Notes: a model not told the origin generated them from the sequence alone. Positions 22,850 to 33,098 are shown, counted from the stretch's first letter. The stretch: DNA of 64,000 nucleotides from Porphyra umbilicalis (GCA_002049455.2 KV919064.1:1-64000), one strand, 5' to 3'. Made by a program: numbers and translations.

Positions 22850-25140
22850 GGATTCCACCAGGTGGGCTTCTTACATGTCCCATGTCGTGAGTTCTGGTTG
22901 TAGTGGCCATGCCCCGCCTCAAATCCTTGCTCCCTGTACCGCCCCAAGCCGCAAAACGCCTCAAAAACGTCTTCTGCGTTGCAGCACAAGTTGTGGATGT
23001 TGAGCTTGGGTGTGACGCTGGTCCACTCAAAGGTGGCTTTCAGGTTGTCGACAAATGACGCCGCGTCCCGCTGGAAAGCAGCCATCTTGGCGGAGGATAC
23101 GTCGTTAACGCGGGTGAGGATTGATAAGATCCGCCGCCATGTCGCACACGCCTCGCTGTAGTCACCACGCACATTGCCGGATACGTAGGCAGTCAGCAGG
23201 GAGCAAATGAGTGATAGCCGCTCGCCGATCCGCTGGCAGTGTCGCCCCTCAAGCGCGCCACTGAAGTAAAGGGTTGGCGACAGACCAACAGACTGCCACA
23301 GGCTGCTGGAGAGGTTTTCGGCGTACTTGGCCGCGGATTCCGTTCCGCGCCAAGATATAAACTGCCCCGATGCATAGTCTCGAGAGGTAGACAGTGGTGC
23401 CCAAAGTCAAGTGGAGCGGCATGGGCGCAATGTGTTGCGAGTTGATGATTATCAGTTGTCGGTCTTCGATGGAGAGAGGCTCCTAAAGCTTCAGGGGGGT
23501 CGATAGCGTATCGGTTCCCCCCTCCGCGTAAGCAGCGGCCATCTTCTTGAGGTTTTAGATTGTGCCGAATTTGCCACCAGCATGACTGCCCGCCTGGATG
23601 TCGCCGTAGATGGCCACTTGCTCCCCATTTGTCTTTGTCACCCGTCTCATGGCGGTACACCGCTGGCAAGGCATCTTGCTGGATACTACGACGTGGCCGC
23701 ACCAGGCCGTCGTACACTGGTAGTCGCCTGTCAACATGAGCCGCACCGCCCGCCGCTCGCCAGCAACCTCCATCCCGCCCATACGGAGCGCGTCGAAATC
23801 AGGCACGTATACGTCAGCCATGACAGACAGTGCCGCGTGGTACAGAGGGAAACACGCCAAACAGGAGGGTGTTTCCACGGCTACACAGGTAATGCTGGTT
23901 GGCGCATGAGAGGACAGCTTTTGTTGAGCTAAGCACTCCCCCCCTTGTCTAGCCCTAAGCACACTTGTACGGTCCGTAAGTCCGCCTCGTACATCTCTGT
24001 TGGAGAAGCGTGGCCGAGGAAGGGCGACAAGGAGGCATTCTCGGCACCGTCTGAGCCTTGCACAAACCGTTCGATATACTGCTTGTTGTCACACAGGTCA
24101 TCAATCATGCCTCGCAGAGCCAGCCGCGCAGCGACAAGGAACGCACCCGAACCGTTTGTGGTGGCTGCGTTCCGCGGCTCGGCCTTAGCGGCACGCATAT
24201 CCGCTCGCAGAGCCTGAGTGGTGGCAATGCCGCTCTTAGGTCCGAAGAGGAGCCGAAACGGCCACCACAGGGAGCCGCTCACGCCGTTATCTGGCAAAAC
24301 CTGGTTTTGGAGAAAAGCGGGTAGCGCCGCGAGCACAGCTGACGGCACTTCGGCGGTACCTCTGCTCGCGGCGGCCTGCCGCGCCGATTCAGCCATCTTG
24401 ACTGCCACAAGCCCTGGATCGACCGCGAAGAGCCGACCCACGGCGGTGGTAGCCGGTACCGCGCGTCGGCGGGCCTGGCGCGAGTCGTCCTCATCGTTGG
24501 TCGGCTGCGAGACGCGCGCGTAAAATCGCTGCTTGCCGTTAGTAGGCTTGACGGCGAGCATCTCGGGCTGCGTGGCTGCCAGGTGCTGGCTCGCAAGCTG
24601 GCCGATTTTGGCCACCAGTTGAGCCTTGAGCAAGGAGTACGCCCGCCGCGCGACCAACAGGGCAGCGGCGACGGCTGGATCGCCACCCGCACCGGGATCA
24701 AACGCCTGGGAGGGCAGAATCACGACCCGCCAGGGACTTCTCGAAGATGGAGCCGCGTCAACACCGGCCACAGAGACAGCATGGAATGTGAAGGGGGGCG
24801 GCGATCCTAAAGTCACTGTGGAGGAGGGGGGGGGGGGGGGGCGGGGCAGCGCGGGCCCGTGTGGTATCAGAGCGGTAGCACGCCTGGCAAAAAACTCAGG
24901 ATACGCCCCAGGCGTCCACGAAGGCCTTCGTGCTGCGCAGCCGCACGTGCGCCACCAGCGAAGCGGTCTCAAAACCTTCGTCAAGAGCACGTCTGCTCTT
25001 GGGTGTTTTGGGACGAAGAGATAATCTGCAAACCGCCCTGATGCTCTGTCAGGGCTGCTGTTTTCTAGACGGGGCGCCAAAATCATCTGTTCGCCGGCAT
25101 AGATGCATCTCCTTTCGTAAAAAGATAGACACAGCATAAG
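22850..25140 (-). pseudogene. Decayed transposase-like gene, related family B
   Basis: Read on the minus strand. A 250-residue N-terminal region (about 24.75 to 23.93 kb) ends in VQVCLGLDKGGS at a G-run frameshift near 23.94 kb. It is followed by a DADY-type strand region with RRAVRLMLTGDY and a later C-x-x-C (near 23.75-23.65 kb). After two stops comes LSIED...SQHIAPMPLHLTLG (23.47-23.40 kb). Last is WRRILSILTR through TPKLNIHNL to GLGRYREQGFEAGHGHYNQN (23.15-22.92 kb). The order and residues match family A on the opposite strand. The C-x-x-C after the GDY resembles a zinc knuckle. Stops and frameshifts show it is dead. Its 3' end meets the 3' end of family A copy 2 tail to tail. Confidence 0.6.
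24968..25117 (-). repeat. Element-B leader repeat, copy 1
   Basis: Read on the minus strand, this stretch matches 63749-63916 with only scattered differences. Shared are GATGCATCT, GCCGGCGAACAGATGA, GGCGGTTTGC and the CAGACGTGCTCTTGACGA block. It forms the 5' part of the family-B relic and is open across its length. Confidence 0.7.
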
Positions 25141-25224
25141 ACGTATACACGTCACCCTTCTAGAAAGAGAGAGAGACGGACAAGCATCTATGGCCCTGCC
25201 AGCAGGTGCAATGTGTGGAGTGAG

Positions 25225-25425
25225 GAACGATTCCTGTTCTCGCAAACACAAATATGCAAGGACCTCGTATGGGATGGCCTCTGAGAGCCTGTCAAGGGGG
25301 GTCGATCTCTTTATTGCACAGGAATTCTGTTTCTTGAAACAGGAACACGGGCCTCCAAGAGGCTCAAATCAGGCAAAAACAGACGTGCTTTTGACGACGG
25401 TTCTGGGCTCGCTGCGCAGCAAGCG
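25225..25425 (+). repeat. Leader-type repeat, head-to-head with element B
   Basis: Closely matches the reverse complement of 45185-45400, including ATGGCCTC-x-GAGAGCCTGTC, GCACAGGAATTCT and GACGTGCTTTTGACGACGG. The final 35 bp are also shared with the leader at 24968-25117 and at 63880-63916. It is oriented away from element B, so two related 5' ends stand back to back across about 110 bp. The plus frame continues to a stop near 25580 without a recognisable domain. Confidence 0.65.
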
Positions 25426-27006
25426 GGTGTCCACGTTCATAGGCGTCACCCCCGTGTCCACGGCTGAGATTCAGTCGTTAGCTTTCGGGCTCGTCCGCAG
25501 ACAGGCAACAGAGCAGCAAAAGCACACGAATGCGAGAGGGGTCTTTCCAAACACGCGCTGTATTAACTGGGAGGATGCGTGACTGTGACAAGGGGCTCAT
25601 CCGCAATCGACCAGAAAGGTCATGTAGTGCAAATAGAAGCAGGGGTCCCAGGGGTCCCACCAGAGTGACATGGGTCAGCAGGCCGCTAGGAACACAACGC
25701 AGTATCTAGGTAACAAAAAAAGTGCTCCGTGCTGTGGCTAGATGCAAGTAGACGAGGGTATGAACGCACCATGCAAGGTAGTCAACCGCGCCGTCAATAT
25801 CCGCCGCCCCAGACATCCCGAGTGCCGCAAAACTCAGAGGGAAAATTGCTTACGGTACTAGACTGGTGTATGGCTGCGCTGGTAGCTCTATAGGAACAGA
25901 ATACTCCGACACAGAGCGCTCAGTGAGCACGGGGACGCCCGTATGTCGCCCCAACAGGTCAACGGTTTATTGGTCAAATGCCTCATCTTTTGGTCACTCG
26001 GATCCAATATCTTTCACGTGGCACTGTAAAGCTAAATACAGCATGTCCGCCGTTGACTTCAGGCGTGACCCACTGGGATGGTTCAGCATGCGTCGAACGC
26101 TTTTTTGAGGGCAACACAGGCCAGATGGGCTCCTCTTCAAGTTCGGATACTTGCATGTGACTTCCTTGCAGACCAGCCTCGTTTTCCGAGTGTTGCACGA
26201 TAGAACGAGAATTAGATTGTGATGCCTGTCGTCCTTCTCACTGTGATTCCTGTTGCGGCGAGAGAATGCCTCTCGGCCTCACGGCCTCGGGGCTCCGAAT
26301 CTTTCGGTTTGAGGTGGGAGGCGCCTCGTGGCGGCACTGGCGCGGCCAGCACGTCCTCCCGACGTGCCGCCGTTCGATAGACCAATCACGTGCGACAACG
26401 GAGCTGCGTGTGTCGGGGGCGTGCAGCGTTGCGTCGACCGCGGCGGCAGCGAGTGGGGGAGGGCAGACCCTGCCCGCCCCTGTTTGGCTGCAATGGCCCT
26501 CGATGCGGCATGGCGGCGGGTGTGCCCAGCAGGTTTCGTCCCGCCTGGCGTGTTGGCGCTCCCAGGGCCTCTGTAAGGGGGGGGGGGCGCCTGGAGATCT
26601 TGTTTTGCCTGGTGCGCCAGGGCAGTGCACCCGCATTGTGTGCCCATATGAGGTCGATTGGCACCAGTCAGCGGGGAGGTGGTCGCCTGCGCTGGGGTGG
26701 CGAAGCGTGCAACGTGATTTTTGGGCCTTCTCGCCGGGTATCCACCATCGCGACTACTTGCGGCAAGCGCGACACCGACGGCGGGTGCACATCGATGGGA
26801 CGTGCGTGTCTACGTGCGTGCTTATCGTGGACCTGGACGACCGATCTGCCCCCGACAACGCGTGCATCACTCGTGTACTCGCCGCCGGTGTGAGGACGAC
26901 GCGAGGGGGGAAGGGGCCTGACTCGGGGGAACCAAGCCGTAAGAGCGGAGGCGCGAGTCGCCCCACCTGTGCACGTGTGGGGTTGAGTATTCTTAAGACT
27001 CAGACC
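25426..27006. other. No supported gene
   Basis: 25.4-26.2 kb is ordinary DNA with short frames. 26.27-27.11 kb is open for 282 codons in the plus direction and also open on the minus strand; neither shows a motif, and a G-run at 26577-26588 interrupts one frame. I do not call a gene. Confidence 0.35.
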
Positions 27007-27286
27007 GTCCAGGGTGGGCTTTCTCCGGTCCGCGTCTTACCAACGCGTCACAAGACCGCGGCTTGGCGGCCCAAGAGAAAGGGCTCCATACGTCGCTTGA
27101 CACGGTGCCCCTGAGTGACAACCCCTTCTCTCCTTTGACTCTTCCACTAGCAGCGGTTGCGGGTGGTGCTGGTGTTGAAGGGCAAGGGTGGTCCGTTTTG
27201 CTCGGTGCTGACGTGCCCTGTTGTGACGTTGTGACTGACCGACGGTGCCAACGCTGTTTGACTTTCGTCTGCCGCCGACGGTCGGC

Positions 27287-28978
27287 ATGCCTGAGGCGGG
27301 CGCGGGGCAGCCAGCCGCCATGGGGGCTAGCAGCGGCCCAGAAGCGCTTGTCATCAACGACACGGCGAGTGTCGGCGGTGGTGGGGCGGCGGCCGAGGGG
27401 GCTACAGGTATTTTGGGCGCGGATGCACGGATGATCATCACGACAGCTGCAGTTGGATGTCCTCCCCCCTCCATTGGTGTCGTCACCGAGGTGAGTGGAC
27501 CCTCCATGCAGGCGTCAACTACAGGAGGAGTCGTCGGGCGTTTGACCCCGCTTTCTGCGCCCCGCCGCCAAAGTTTTTTCACTCCGGGCTGCTCACCCAC
27601 GTCCAGCGGTGCAGGCGGTCAAAGGGATCAACTGCCGAGCGGGGTCCCGACGCTGGGGCTCCCGCCATTTGGCTCTTTTGGCCAACGATCTCCTCCCAAC
27701 CTGCTGACTGGCGGTTTGGACGGCAGCCTCATTGGTCGGGGTGCCTCAAATGCCACCGCAGACCATTCACCTGGGGCAAGATCCCCGAGTATCTACCCCG
27801 CAGCTCGCAACCGTAGACAAGCAGCTCGCGGCCGGGCTCCCCGGGGCCGCGGTGGCAGACGCGCGCCGACCTCAAGCCGCGGCGGAAGCAGCGCGGGTTG
27901 CCCGAGCCGTACAGGCAGCCAAGTGCCCGATACGAGCCTAGACGGAGCCAGCGCAGCCGCCACTATTTGGGGTGGTAGCAGCGCGGCGATGTCACAACGA
28001 GGTGGTGACGGCGGCCCAGCTCGGGCCCGCGGCCGCAGTGGAGCCGCTCTTCGACGCGGTCGCGGTGGAGCGGCGCCAAGGATGCTCACCGGTGCCGAGC
28101 GGCTGCTGGTAGTTCAGCGCTGGCACGACGTCGTGATCGCGCGCCTGGCGCGACACCAGACCCCGGGACAAGACCTTCGGTTGCATCTGTCCAATATAGT
28201 GGCACATTTGCCTTCGTCTGACAAGGAGGTGAGCGCGCTCGGACGGGACAAGGCGGGGCTGTCACGGGTTGTCAAGGCAGCAGCCGACTTACACAGTGTC
28301 GCACGGGCGATTAGAGCTGCGACCGGCACGACGGCAGAGCAAGTCGATACGGGAGTGGCTGCTGCTGTTCAGAAGAAGGCCACCAACTGGCGAATGTCGG
28401 TGCAGACCGTCGAGGACGTGCTCGCGCTCGCCGACGCCGCCCAACCAGTCGTCGGTGGCGTTCAACGTGGTTCTCTTCGTGTGAGCGGCGGATTGAAGGT
28501 GGCGCAAGACGCCGAGGAGGACGCCTGCGGCGACAACTTGGGCGACGGCGGGGGTCACTGTGAAGACTGGGACGGCGAAGACGGCAGCGGGGCCGATGCC
28601 GAGGAGGATGACGAGGGCGGCAGCGACGCCGAGATGGACGGAGCCTCTTCTCGTGCTGCGGGGGGTGTGGGGGAGGCGTGGACCGGAGAGACGGAGAGAG
28701 AGCGGCTGGGGGGGGCGGCACCTGAGCCTCGACGAGCAGCCACGGGCTCGAACGCGTCGCCTACGGCGGGTGTCTCCGCGGCCGTACCCCCCCTCCCTCC
28801 GGTTGAAGGGGCGAGCGGACGACAGGCACGGGATCTACTGGTCGCTGGTGCTGGAGGTGGTGCAGCGGACGGACTCGAGTCGCTGCTTTCCGCGGTTGCT
28901 GACGGCATGCGTGACCGTCGGCGGCAGTTTGACGAGGGTGCTTACTCAAGCGTGAGGCAATGCGCAACGAGCGCATAG
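27287..28978 (+). CDS. Accessory protein of the Harbinger-type element
   Basis: The longest clean frame of this region is 563 codons from the first ATG at 27287; the frame is open further upstream without an ATG. The N-terminal third is Gly/Ser/Pro-rich and disordered, followed by RGRGGRR-type basic clusters, a helical region at about residues 265-390 (starting ERLLVVQRWHDVVIARL), a strongly acidic Glu/Asp tract (about 425-455) and a C-terminal helix. PIF/Harbinger elements typically encode a Myb/SANT-like DNA-binding partner. The helical region sits where that would be, but I do not see the conserved tryptophans, so the role is inferred from position. It converges on the transposase across about 190 bp. 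Confidence 0.5.
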   Translation: MPEAGAGQPAAMGASSGPEALVINDTASVGGGGAAAEGATGILGADARMIITTAAVGCPPPSIGVVTEVSGPSMQASTTGGVVGRLTPLSAPRRQSFFTPGCSPTSSGAGGQRDQLPSGVPTLGLPPFGSFGQRSPPNLLTGGLDGSLIGRGASNATADHSPGARSPSIYPAARNRRQAARGRAPRGRGGRRAPTSSRGGSSAGCPSRTGSQVPDTSLDGASAAATIWGGSSAAMSQRGGDGGPARARGRSGAALRRGRGGAAPRMLTGAERLLVVQRWHDVVIARLARHQTPGQDLRLHLSNIVAHLPSSDKEVSALGRDKAGLSRVVKAAADLHSVARAIRAATGTTAEQVDTGVAAAVQKKATNWRMSVQTVEDVLALADAAQPVVGGVQRGSLRVSGGLKVAQDAEEDACGDNLGDGGGHCEDWDGEDGSGADAEEDDEGGSDAEMDGASSRAAGGVGEAWTGETERERLGGAAPEPRRAATGSNASPTAGVSAAVPPLPPVEGASGRQARDLLVAGAGGGAADGLESLLSAVADGMRDRRRQFDEGAYSSVRQCATSA

Positions 28979-29169
28979 CCGCCCTGTCCAGGCTGGCTGC
29001 AGCCGACCCGACGAACGCTCTGTACCAGGAGCAGCTGGCGTCCGAGTTCCGTGCGGGTGCCCCCTAGCTTTCATTATCTCCACCTTTTTGCTTGTTCACA
29101 GTGTTCTTTTTCTTCTACGTGACATTTTTTGTTGCATGCATAGGCACATCCTGTTTCACCACATACCTA

Positions 29170-30293
29170 TCACCGGTGAAACAACCCATTCAGAAGCATG
29201 AAGCGCAACACATCTTGTTGGACCTGCGCCCGAGCAAGGGCTGCTGGTCGCTCAACCGGCAGGAGGGAGTCGACGGGGCGCTCAACTGGTGCTGGTTCGG
29301 GGGAAGGGTCACGCAGGGCAATGCAGATGTTGTGCAGCACCGCGCAAGCTGCCACCCAGTCCATTATCGTGTTATAGTCTCGGATAGTTCGACATGGAAG
29401 TCGTAGCTCCCGCAAACTTGACCAGCGCCCCTTGAGCAGGCCAATGACCTGCTCGGCAATAATACGCCCACGCGTGTGCTGGTAGTTGAAGTTCTTGTTG
29501 TCCGTCTCAGCTGCGCTTGGGTCTTTGTGCGGCAGGAGGACGTAGACAGATGCCAACATACCCTTGTCACCGAGTAGGTACTCCCGCAAGGAAAAGTAGC
29601 GACGGGGGAGCGGTGCCACGGGCGGCCGCCTGGACGACCGTGTCCGGCGCCGCCCTCGTGAACCCTTGTACCAAGTCGGTAATCCTTCCCTCCCAATCGC
29701 ACACAACCAAAACATTCACGCTATAGCGACCGTGGCGGTCAAAAAAACACCACGGGTTTACACTGGGCGCGTACGCCAGCGGAATCTTCGTACCGTCCAC
29801 GGCACCAACACATCCTGCAAACCCATAACGCTGCTTCGACTGCTCCGCGAGGGCAGCACGCCGAGAGGCATCCGGCCAGCAAACTTTGGCAGCCTCCCAG
29901 CGAAGGATGGCTGCCGTCACCCGCTGCGTCGCTTTCACCACGCTCCCCACGGAGACGGTATAGGTCTGGGCAGTCAGGATTACACTGGCCGCCGCCATAA
30001 TGGCCAAAGCGAAACAATGTAATAGCGAGCTGTACGCGGACAGGAAGTTGGGGGCGACCGCTGGACGCATAAAAAAAATTGTCGCCGGCGGTTGCCTCCA
30101 TCCGACCCACAAGCACCTCAAAGGTACTGCGATCCACGCGCAAAACAGCCCGATATTGGAGAGGGGGTAAAGAAAAAAGGATACGGTCCCGCCAGTCTGC
30201 CGACGTAGGAATACGCTGGCGGCGAGACAAGGAGTACCGGGACGCCAGCAGGCAGACGAGGCACCGCTGAGCCACACTGGCAGAAACTACCAT
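29170..30293 (-). pseudogene. PIF/Harbinger transposase (DDE_Tnp_4 type), two frameshifts
   Basis: From an ATG at 30291-30293 the minus strand reads the helical N-terminal region (YRAVLRVDRSTFEVLV, then RPQLPVRVQLAITLFRFGH). Near 29.99 kb the frame shifts and continues with a helix-turn-helix-like SVGSVVKATQRV and the catalytic core GCVGAVDGTKIPL (first Asp), VNVLVVCDWEGRI and a D in AAPDTVV (second Asp). After a second shift near 29.62 kb come YLLGDKGMLAS, NYQHTRGRIIAEQVIGLLKGRW (Glu) and CAVLHNICI, ending at 29170. All three catalytic acidic positions survive, but in three frames, so the gene as read is inactive unless the shifts are sequence errors. The domain order is typical of Harbinger transposases. 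Confidence 0.85.
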
Positions 30294-30744
30294 GGAAGTC
30301 TCAGCGTCGCCGTCGGGAAGACCCGCTTCCCCCGAAACGATACATGCTAGCACCACAACCGACAAACGCACTCGTGCTCGCGCACGGCGGATGGCTCTGC
30401 GGCGCTCCGACAAGACCATGGCGGTGGAAGCGCACGGCGGGTAGGCGCACCTTGTGGGTGCGGCGTAGGGACAAGGCACGTCCAGGGGAGCCGTTCGTCC
30501 GTACCAGACACCCGGTGTTACCTGTCTGGTGGCGGTGGCTTGCAGTCTGTCGCGAGCAACCAGGCCGTGCGGCGTTGGCTCGGGAAGCCCCCCTTCTGCG
30601 TGCCCTAAAAAGAGGAGGCGTTCTGAACACCCCCCCCCCTCAAAGAGCCCCCTCGCATTGTACCGAATGGCGTGGTCAGGTCTCTGAATCTGCGCCGACG
30701 ATAACAGCACTTGTTCCCCAGCTAATAAATGGACCAAGGTCTTA

Positions 30745-31104
30745 AACTAAATTAAATTAAAAGTATGTCACAACTACTGTATTTCCGTATTTGATCTGGC
30801 CCCCCTAAAAAGCTGCCAGTCAAGCATCTGTGCAGCGGCGCTCGAAGAAAATGTCGACCCTTACTGAAGCGGCCTACTGTGGGTCACCCACACCCCCCCA
30901 GAGCGGATGCGGTGATGGCCCTCCACGTGAAGGTGGTGGCCCGCAACCGCCCGTCGCGTCTGGGCCCGACGCCAATCATCGTCAATCTCCGCCGACTGCG
31001 GGCCGCTCCGCTCTGCTGCCTTCCTCTTCCCCACTACTGTACGGACCTGTCGCCCCCCGGCCTCCTCCCTTGCCCATCTCGACTCTTGTCCACGACCGCA
31101 TCCT
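30745..31104. promoter_or_regulatory. Intergenic region upstream of the antiporter gene
   Basis: An AT-rich stretch at 30747-30800 follows the right edge of the Harbinger-type element, then composition rises steeply toward the GC-rich antiporter gene. No clear TATA box is seen. If the start of the antiporter is near 31105, the transposon edge lies within about 370 bp of its start codon and could influence its promoter. Confidence 0.25.
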
Positions 31105-31450
31105 ATGCGCTTTCGCCCCCCGCGCTCCCCTCTCCCGCCTCCCGCCGGTCCGACTTTGCCAGCCGGCATGCGGCCGCCACTGGCGGCGTTTGTCGGGGCG
31201 CCCCCCGCCGCGGCGGCGGCGGCCGCCCCCACCGCCCATCCCCGGCGGCTCCTTGCCCCCCGCCCCCGTCGGCCATTGCCAGTGGCGACAGCGGCAGCGA
31301 GGCGGCGTCCGTGGCGGGCGGCGGCGAGCCCCCCACCCCCTGACGGGGACGCCGCCCTCCCCCCGTCCCCCACCCCCACCAATGAGCACCCGCCGGCCGG
31401 CGGGGGTGCGGCGCCCGTCCCGACGTCGACGCTCCCCCCCCCCCCCCCCC
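31105..31450 (+). CDS. Probable transit-peptide portion of the NhaD antiporter
   Basis: From the ATG at 31105 a frame reads about 110 residues rich in Arg, Pro, Ala and Ser and almost free of acidic residues until a short acidic patch, as expected of a plastid presequence. It runs into a C homopolymer of about 17 bases, after which the antiporter continues in the next frame. A change of one or two C residues would join them. Alternatively this is chance coding in GC-rich DNA and translation starts at 31581. Confidence 0.4.
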
Positions 31451-31580
31451 ACCGACCGACGCCGACGGCGGCGGCGACCGCAGCCTCGAGTCCCGCATCA
31501 AACCGTCGACCTACACCGCCTACGCGCCCGCCACCGTCGACGGCGTCGCGTCCGCCCCCAAATCCCGCACCGCCTTTGCC

Positions 31581-33098
31581 ATGTCCCGCCGCCGCGCGGC
31601 GGCCGGCGGGCCCGGCTCGGCCACCGCCGACGCGCTGCGGGCGGCGGGGGTGGCGGGCGTCGCCGCCATTGCGGCGGCCGTGCTGCAACACGGGTGGGTC
31701 GAGTCCCACCTGCAACTGACGCTCGCCGCCATTGTCGCGCTCGGCTACGCGGGCACCCTCGCCGAGACGGCGCTCGACACGTCCAAGACGGGCCTCGCCC
31801 TCCTCACCGCCGTCGGCGTGTGGACGGCGGCGGCCACCGCCGGCGGCGCAACCGCCGGCGGCCTCGACGCGGTCGCGGCGGCGCTCGGCACGCACCTCGC
31901 GGGCACCGCTGAGTTGGTCGTCTTTCTCATCAGCGCCGCGACGGTGACCGAGTTGATTGCGGCGCACGGGGGGTTCCGCCCCCTCGCGCGCGTCGTGGCC
32001 GCCGGCACGCGCCGGTCGCCGACCGCCGCCGTCGCCGCCGTGGGGGCCGTCGCGTTTGGGCTGTCGGCGCTCGCCGACAACCTCACCGCCACGGTCGTGA
32101 CGCTGCTGCTGCTGCGGGGGTGCCTCATGCACCGCCGCCTGCGGTGGCGCCTCGGGGCGGTGGCGGTGGTGGCCGCCAATGGGGGGGCCTGGTCCGCGAT
32201 TGGCGACGTGACGACGACGCTGCTGTGGTCGGCGGGGCGCCTGAGTCCGGGGCCGACGGCGGCGGCGCTGCTGCTGCCTTCGGTCGTGAGCGTGGCGGTG
32301 ACGCTCGCGGTGCTGGCGGCGCCGCTGCGGGAGGGCGGCCGTGCCGCCGCCTACGCGGCCGCGTCGACGCCCGACGCGGTGGCGGCGGCGGCGCCCGCGG
32401 CGGCGGCGGCCAACGTGCCGCCGCGGGACGGCGTCGACCTGTCGCCTGCGGCGGATTTGGCGCTGCCTCCCCGGGGGCGCATCGTCCTTGCGTCGGGCGT
32501 CGCCTCCCTCCTCGCCGTCCCCGCGTTTGTGTCGGCGACGGAGCTGCCGCCCTTCCTCGGCATGACCGCCGCCGCGGGCGGCATGTGGCTCCTCACCGAC
32601 TGCCTCCACGGGCGGCGCCCCGGGCGGGGGGGCCTCCGCGCGGGCGCCGCCGTCGCCCGCGTCGACGTGTCGTCGCTGCTCTTCATCACGGGCGCGCTGC
32701 TGCTCGTGGGGGGACTGGACGAGGCGGGGCTCCTCCGCACCGCCGCCGCGGCGACCGACGCGGCGGGCGTGCCGCCGTGGGTGGCCGCCGTTGCCGCCGG
32801 CGCCGCCTCGTCGGTGGTGGACAATGTGCCGCTCGTGGCGGCCGTGTCGGCCGTGTGGGGCGGCGCCGTGCCCCCCGACGATGCGGTGTGGCACCTGGTG
32901 TGCCTCGCCGCGGGCACGGGCGCGTCGATGCTGCCGATGGGGTCCGTCGCGGGCGTCGCGTTGATGGCCCTTGAGGGCGTGCCCCTCGGCTGGTACGTGC
33001 GCCACGTGACGGGCGCGGCGGCGGCGGGGTACGTCGCGGGGCTGGCCGCGTTTTGGGTGATGACCGCGGGCGCCGCGTCAATGGGGCTGGGGGGGTAG
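31581..33098 (+). CDS. NHD1: NhaD-family Na+/H+ antiporter, probably plastid envelope
   Basis: A 505-residue frame has about 11-12 hydrophobic segments and the hallmarks of the NhaD/ion-transporter superfamily: LSALADNLTATV (about 161-172), NGGAWSAIGDVTT (190-202), a second half-repeat VVDNVPLVAAV (412-422) and GSVAGVALM (454-462). The paired D-N motifs are the conserved ion-binding signature. Plant and algal members exchange Na+ for H+ at the chloroplast envelope. The frame is coding upstream of this ATG too: codons from about 31443 read TDADGGGDRSLESRIKPSTY, and an Arg/Pro/Ala-rich, acid-poor presequence lies in a neighbouring frame from an ATG at 31105. The two are separated by a 17-base C run at about 31434-31450, where frame is lost. 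The true start is thus probably 31105 or earlier, with a transit peptide. Confidence 0.88.
   Translation: MSRRRAAAGGPGSATADALRAAGVAGVAAIAAAVLQHGWVESHLQLTLAAIVALGYAGTLAETALDTSKTGLALLTAVGVWTAAATAGGATAGGLDAVAAALGTHLAGTAELVVFLISAATVTELIAAHGGFRPLARVVAAGTRRSPTAAVAAVGAVAFGLSALADNLTATVVTLLLLRGCLMHRRLRWRLGAVAVVAANGGAWSAIGDVTTTLLWSAGRLSPGPTAAALLLPSVVSVAVTLAVLAAPLREGGRAAAYAAASTPDAVAAAAPAAAAANVPPRDGVDLSPAADLALPPRGRIVLASGVASLLAVPAFVSATELPPFLGMTAAAGGMWLLTDCLHGRRPGRGGLRAGAAVARVDVSSLLFITGALLLVGGLDEAGLLRTAAAATDAAGVPPWVAAVAAGAASSVVDNVPLVAAVSAVWGGAVPPDDAVWHLVCLAAGTGASMLPMGSVAGVALMALEGVPLGWYVRHVTGAAAAGYVAGLAAFWVMTAGAASMGLGG

Larger units (their letters stand above)
27007..30738. mobile_element. PIF/Harbinger-type element, ends tentative
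   Basis: A transposase of the DDE_Tnp_4 type (minus) converges on a second long frame (plus), the usual two-gene plan of PIF/Harbinger transposons. Possible ends are TTA followed by AGAC at about 26994-27000 and, at the right, GTCT followed by TAA at about 30739-30744. That would give the 3-bp TTA/TAA duplication known for this superfamily, but the inverted repeats beyond AGAC match poorly. Limits are therefore provisional. Confidence 0.5.

Noticed and set aside
26266-27114. 282-codon plus frame just before the Harbinger-type element
   Set aside because: Basic, low-information translation with an open antisense frame and no recognised motif.
30861-33005. 714-codon minus frame antisense to the antiporter
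   Set aside because: A shadow of the GC-rich antiporter gene; Arg/His/Gly-rich with no domain, while the plus frame carries clear NhaD motifs.
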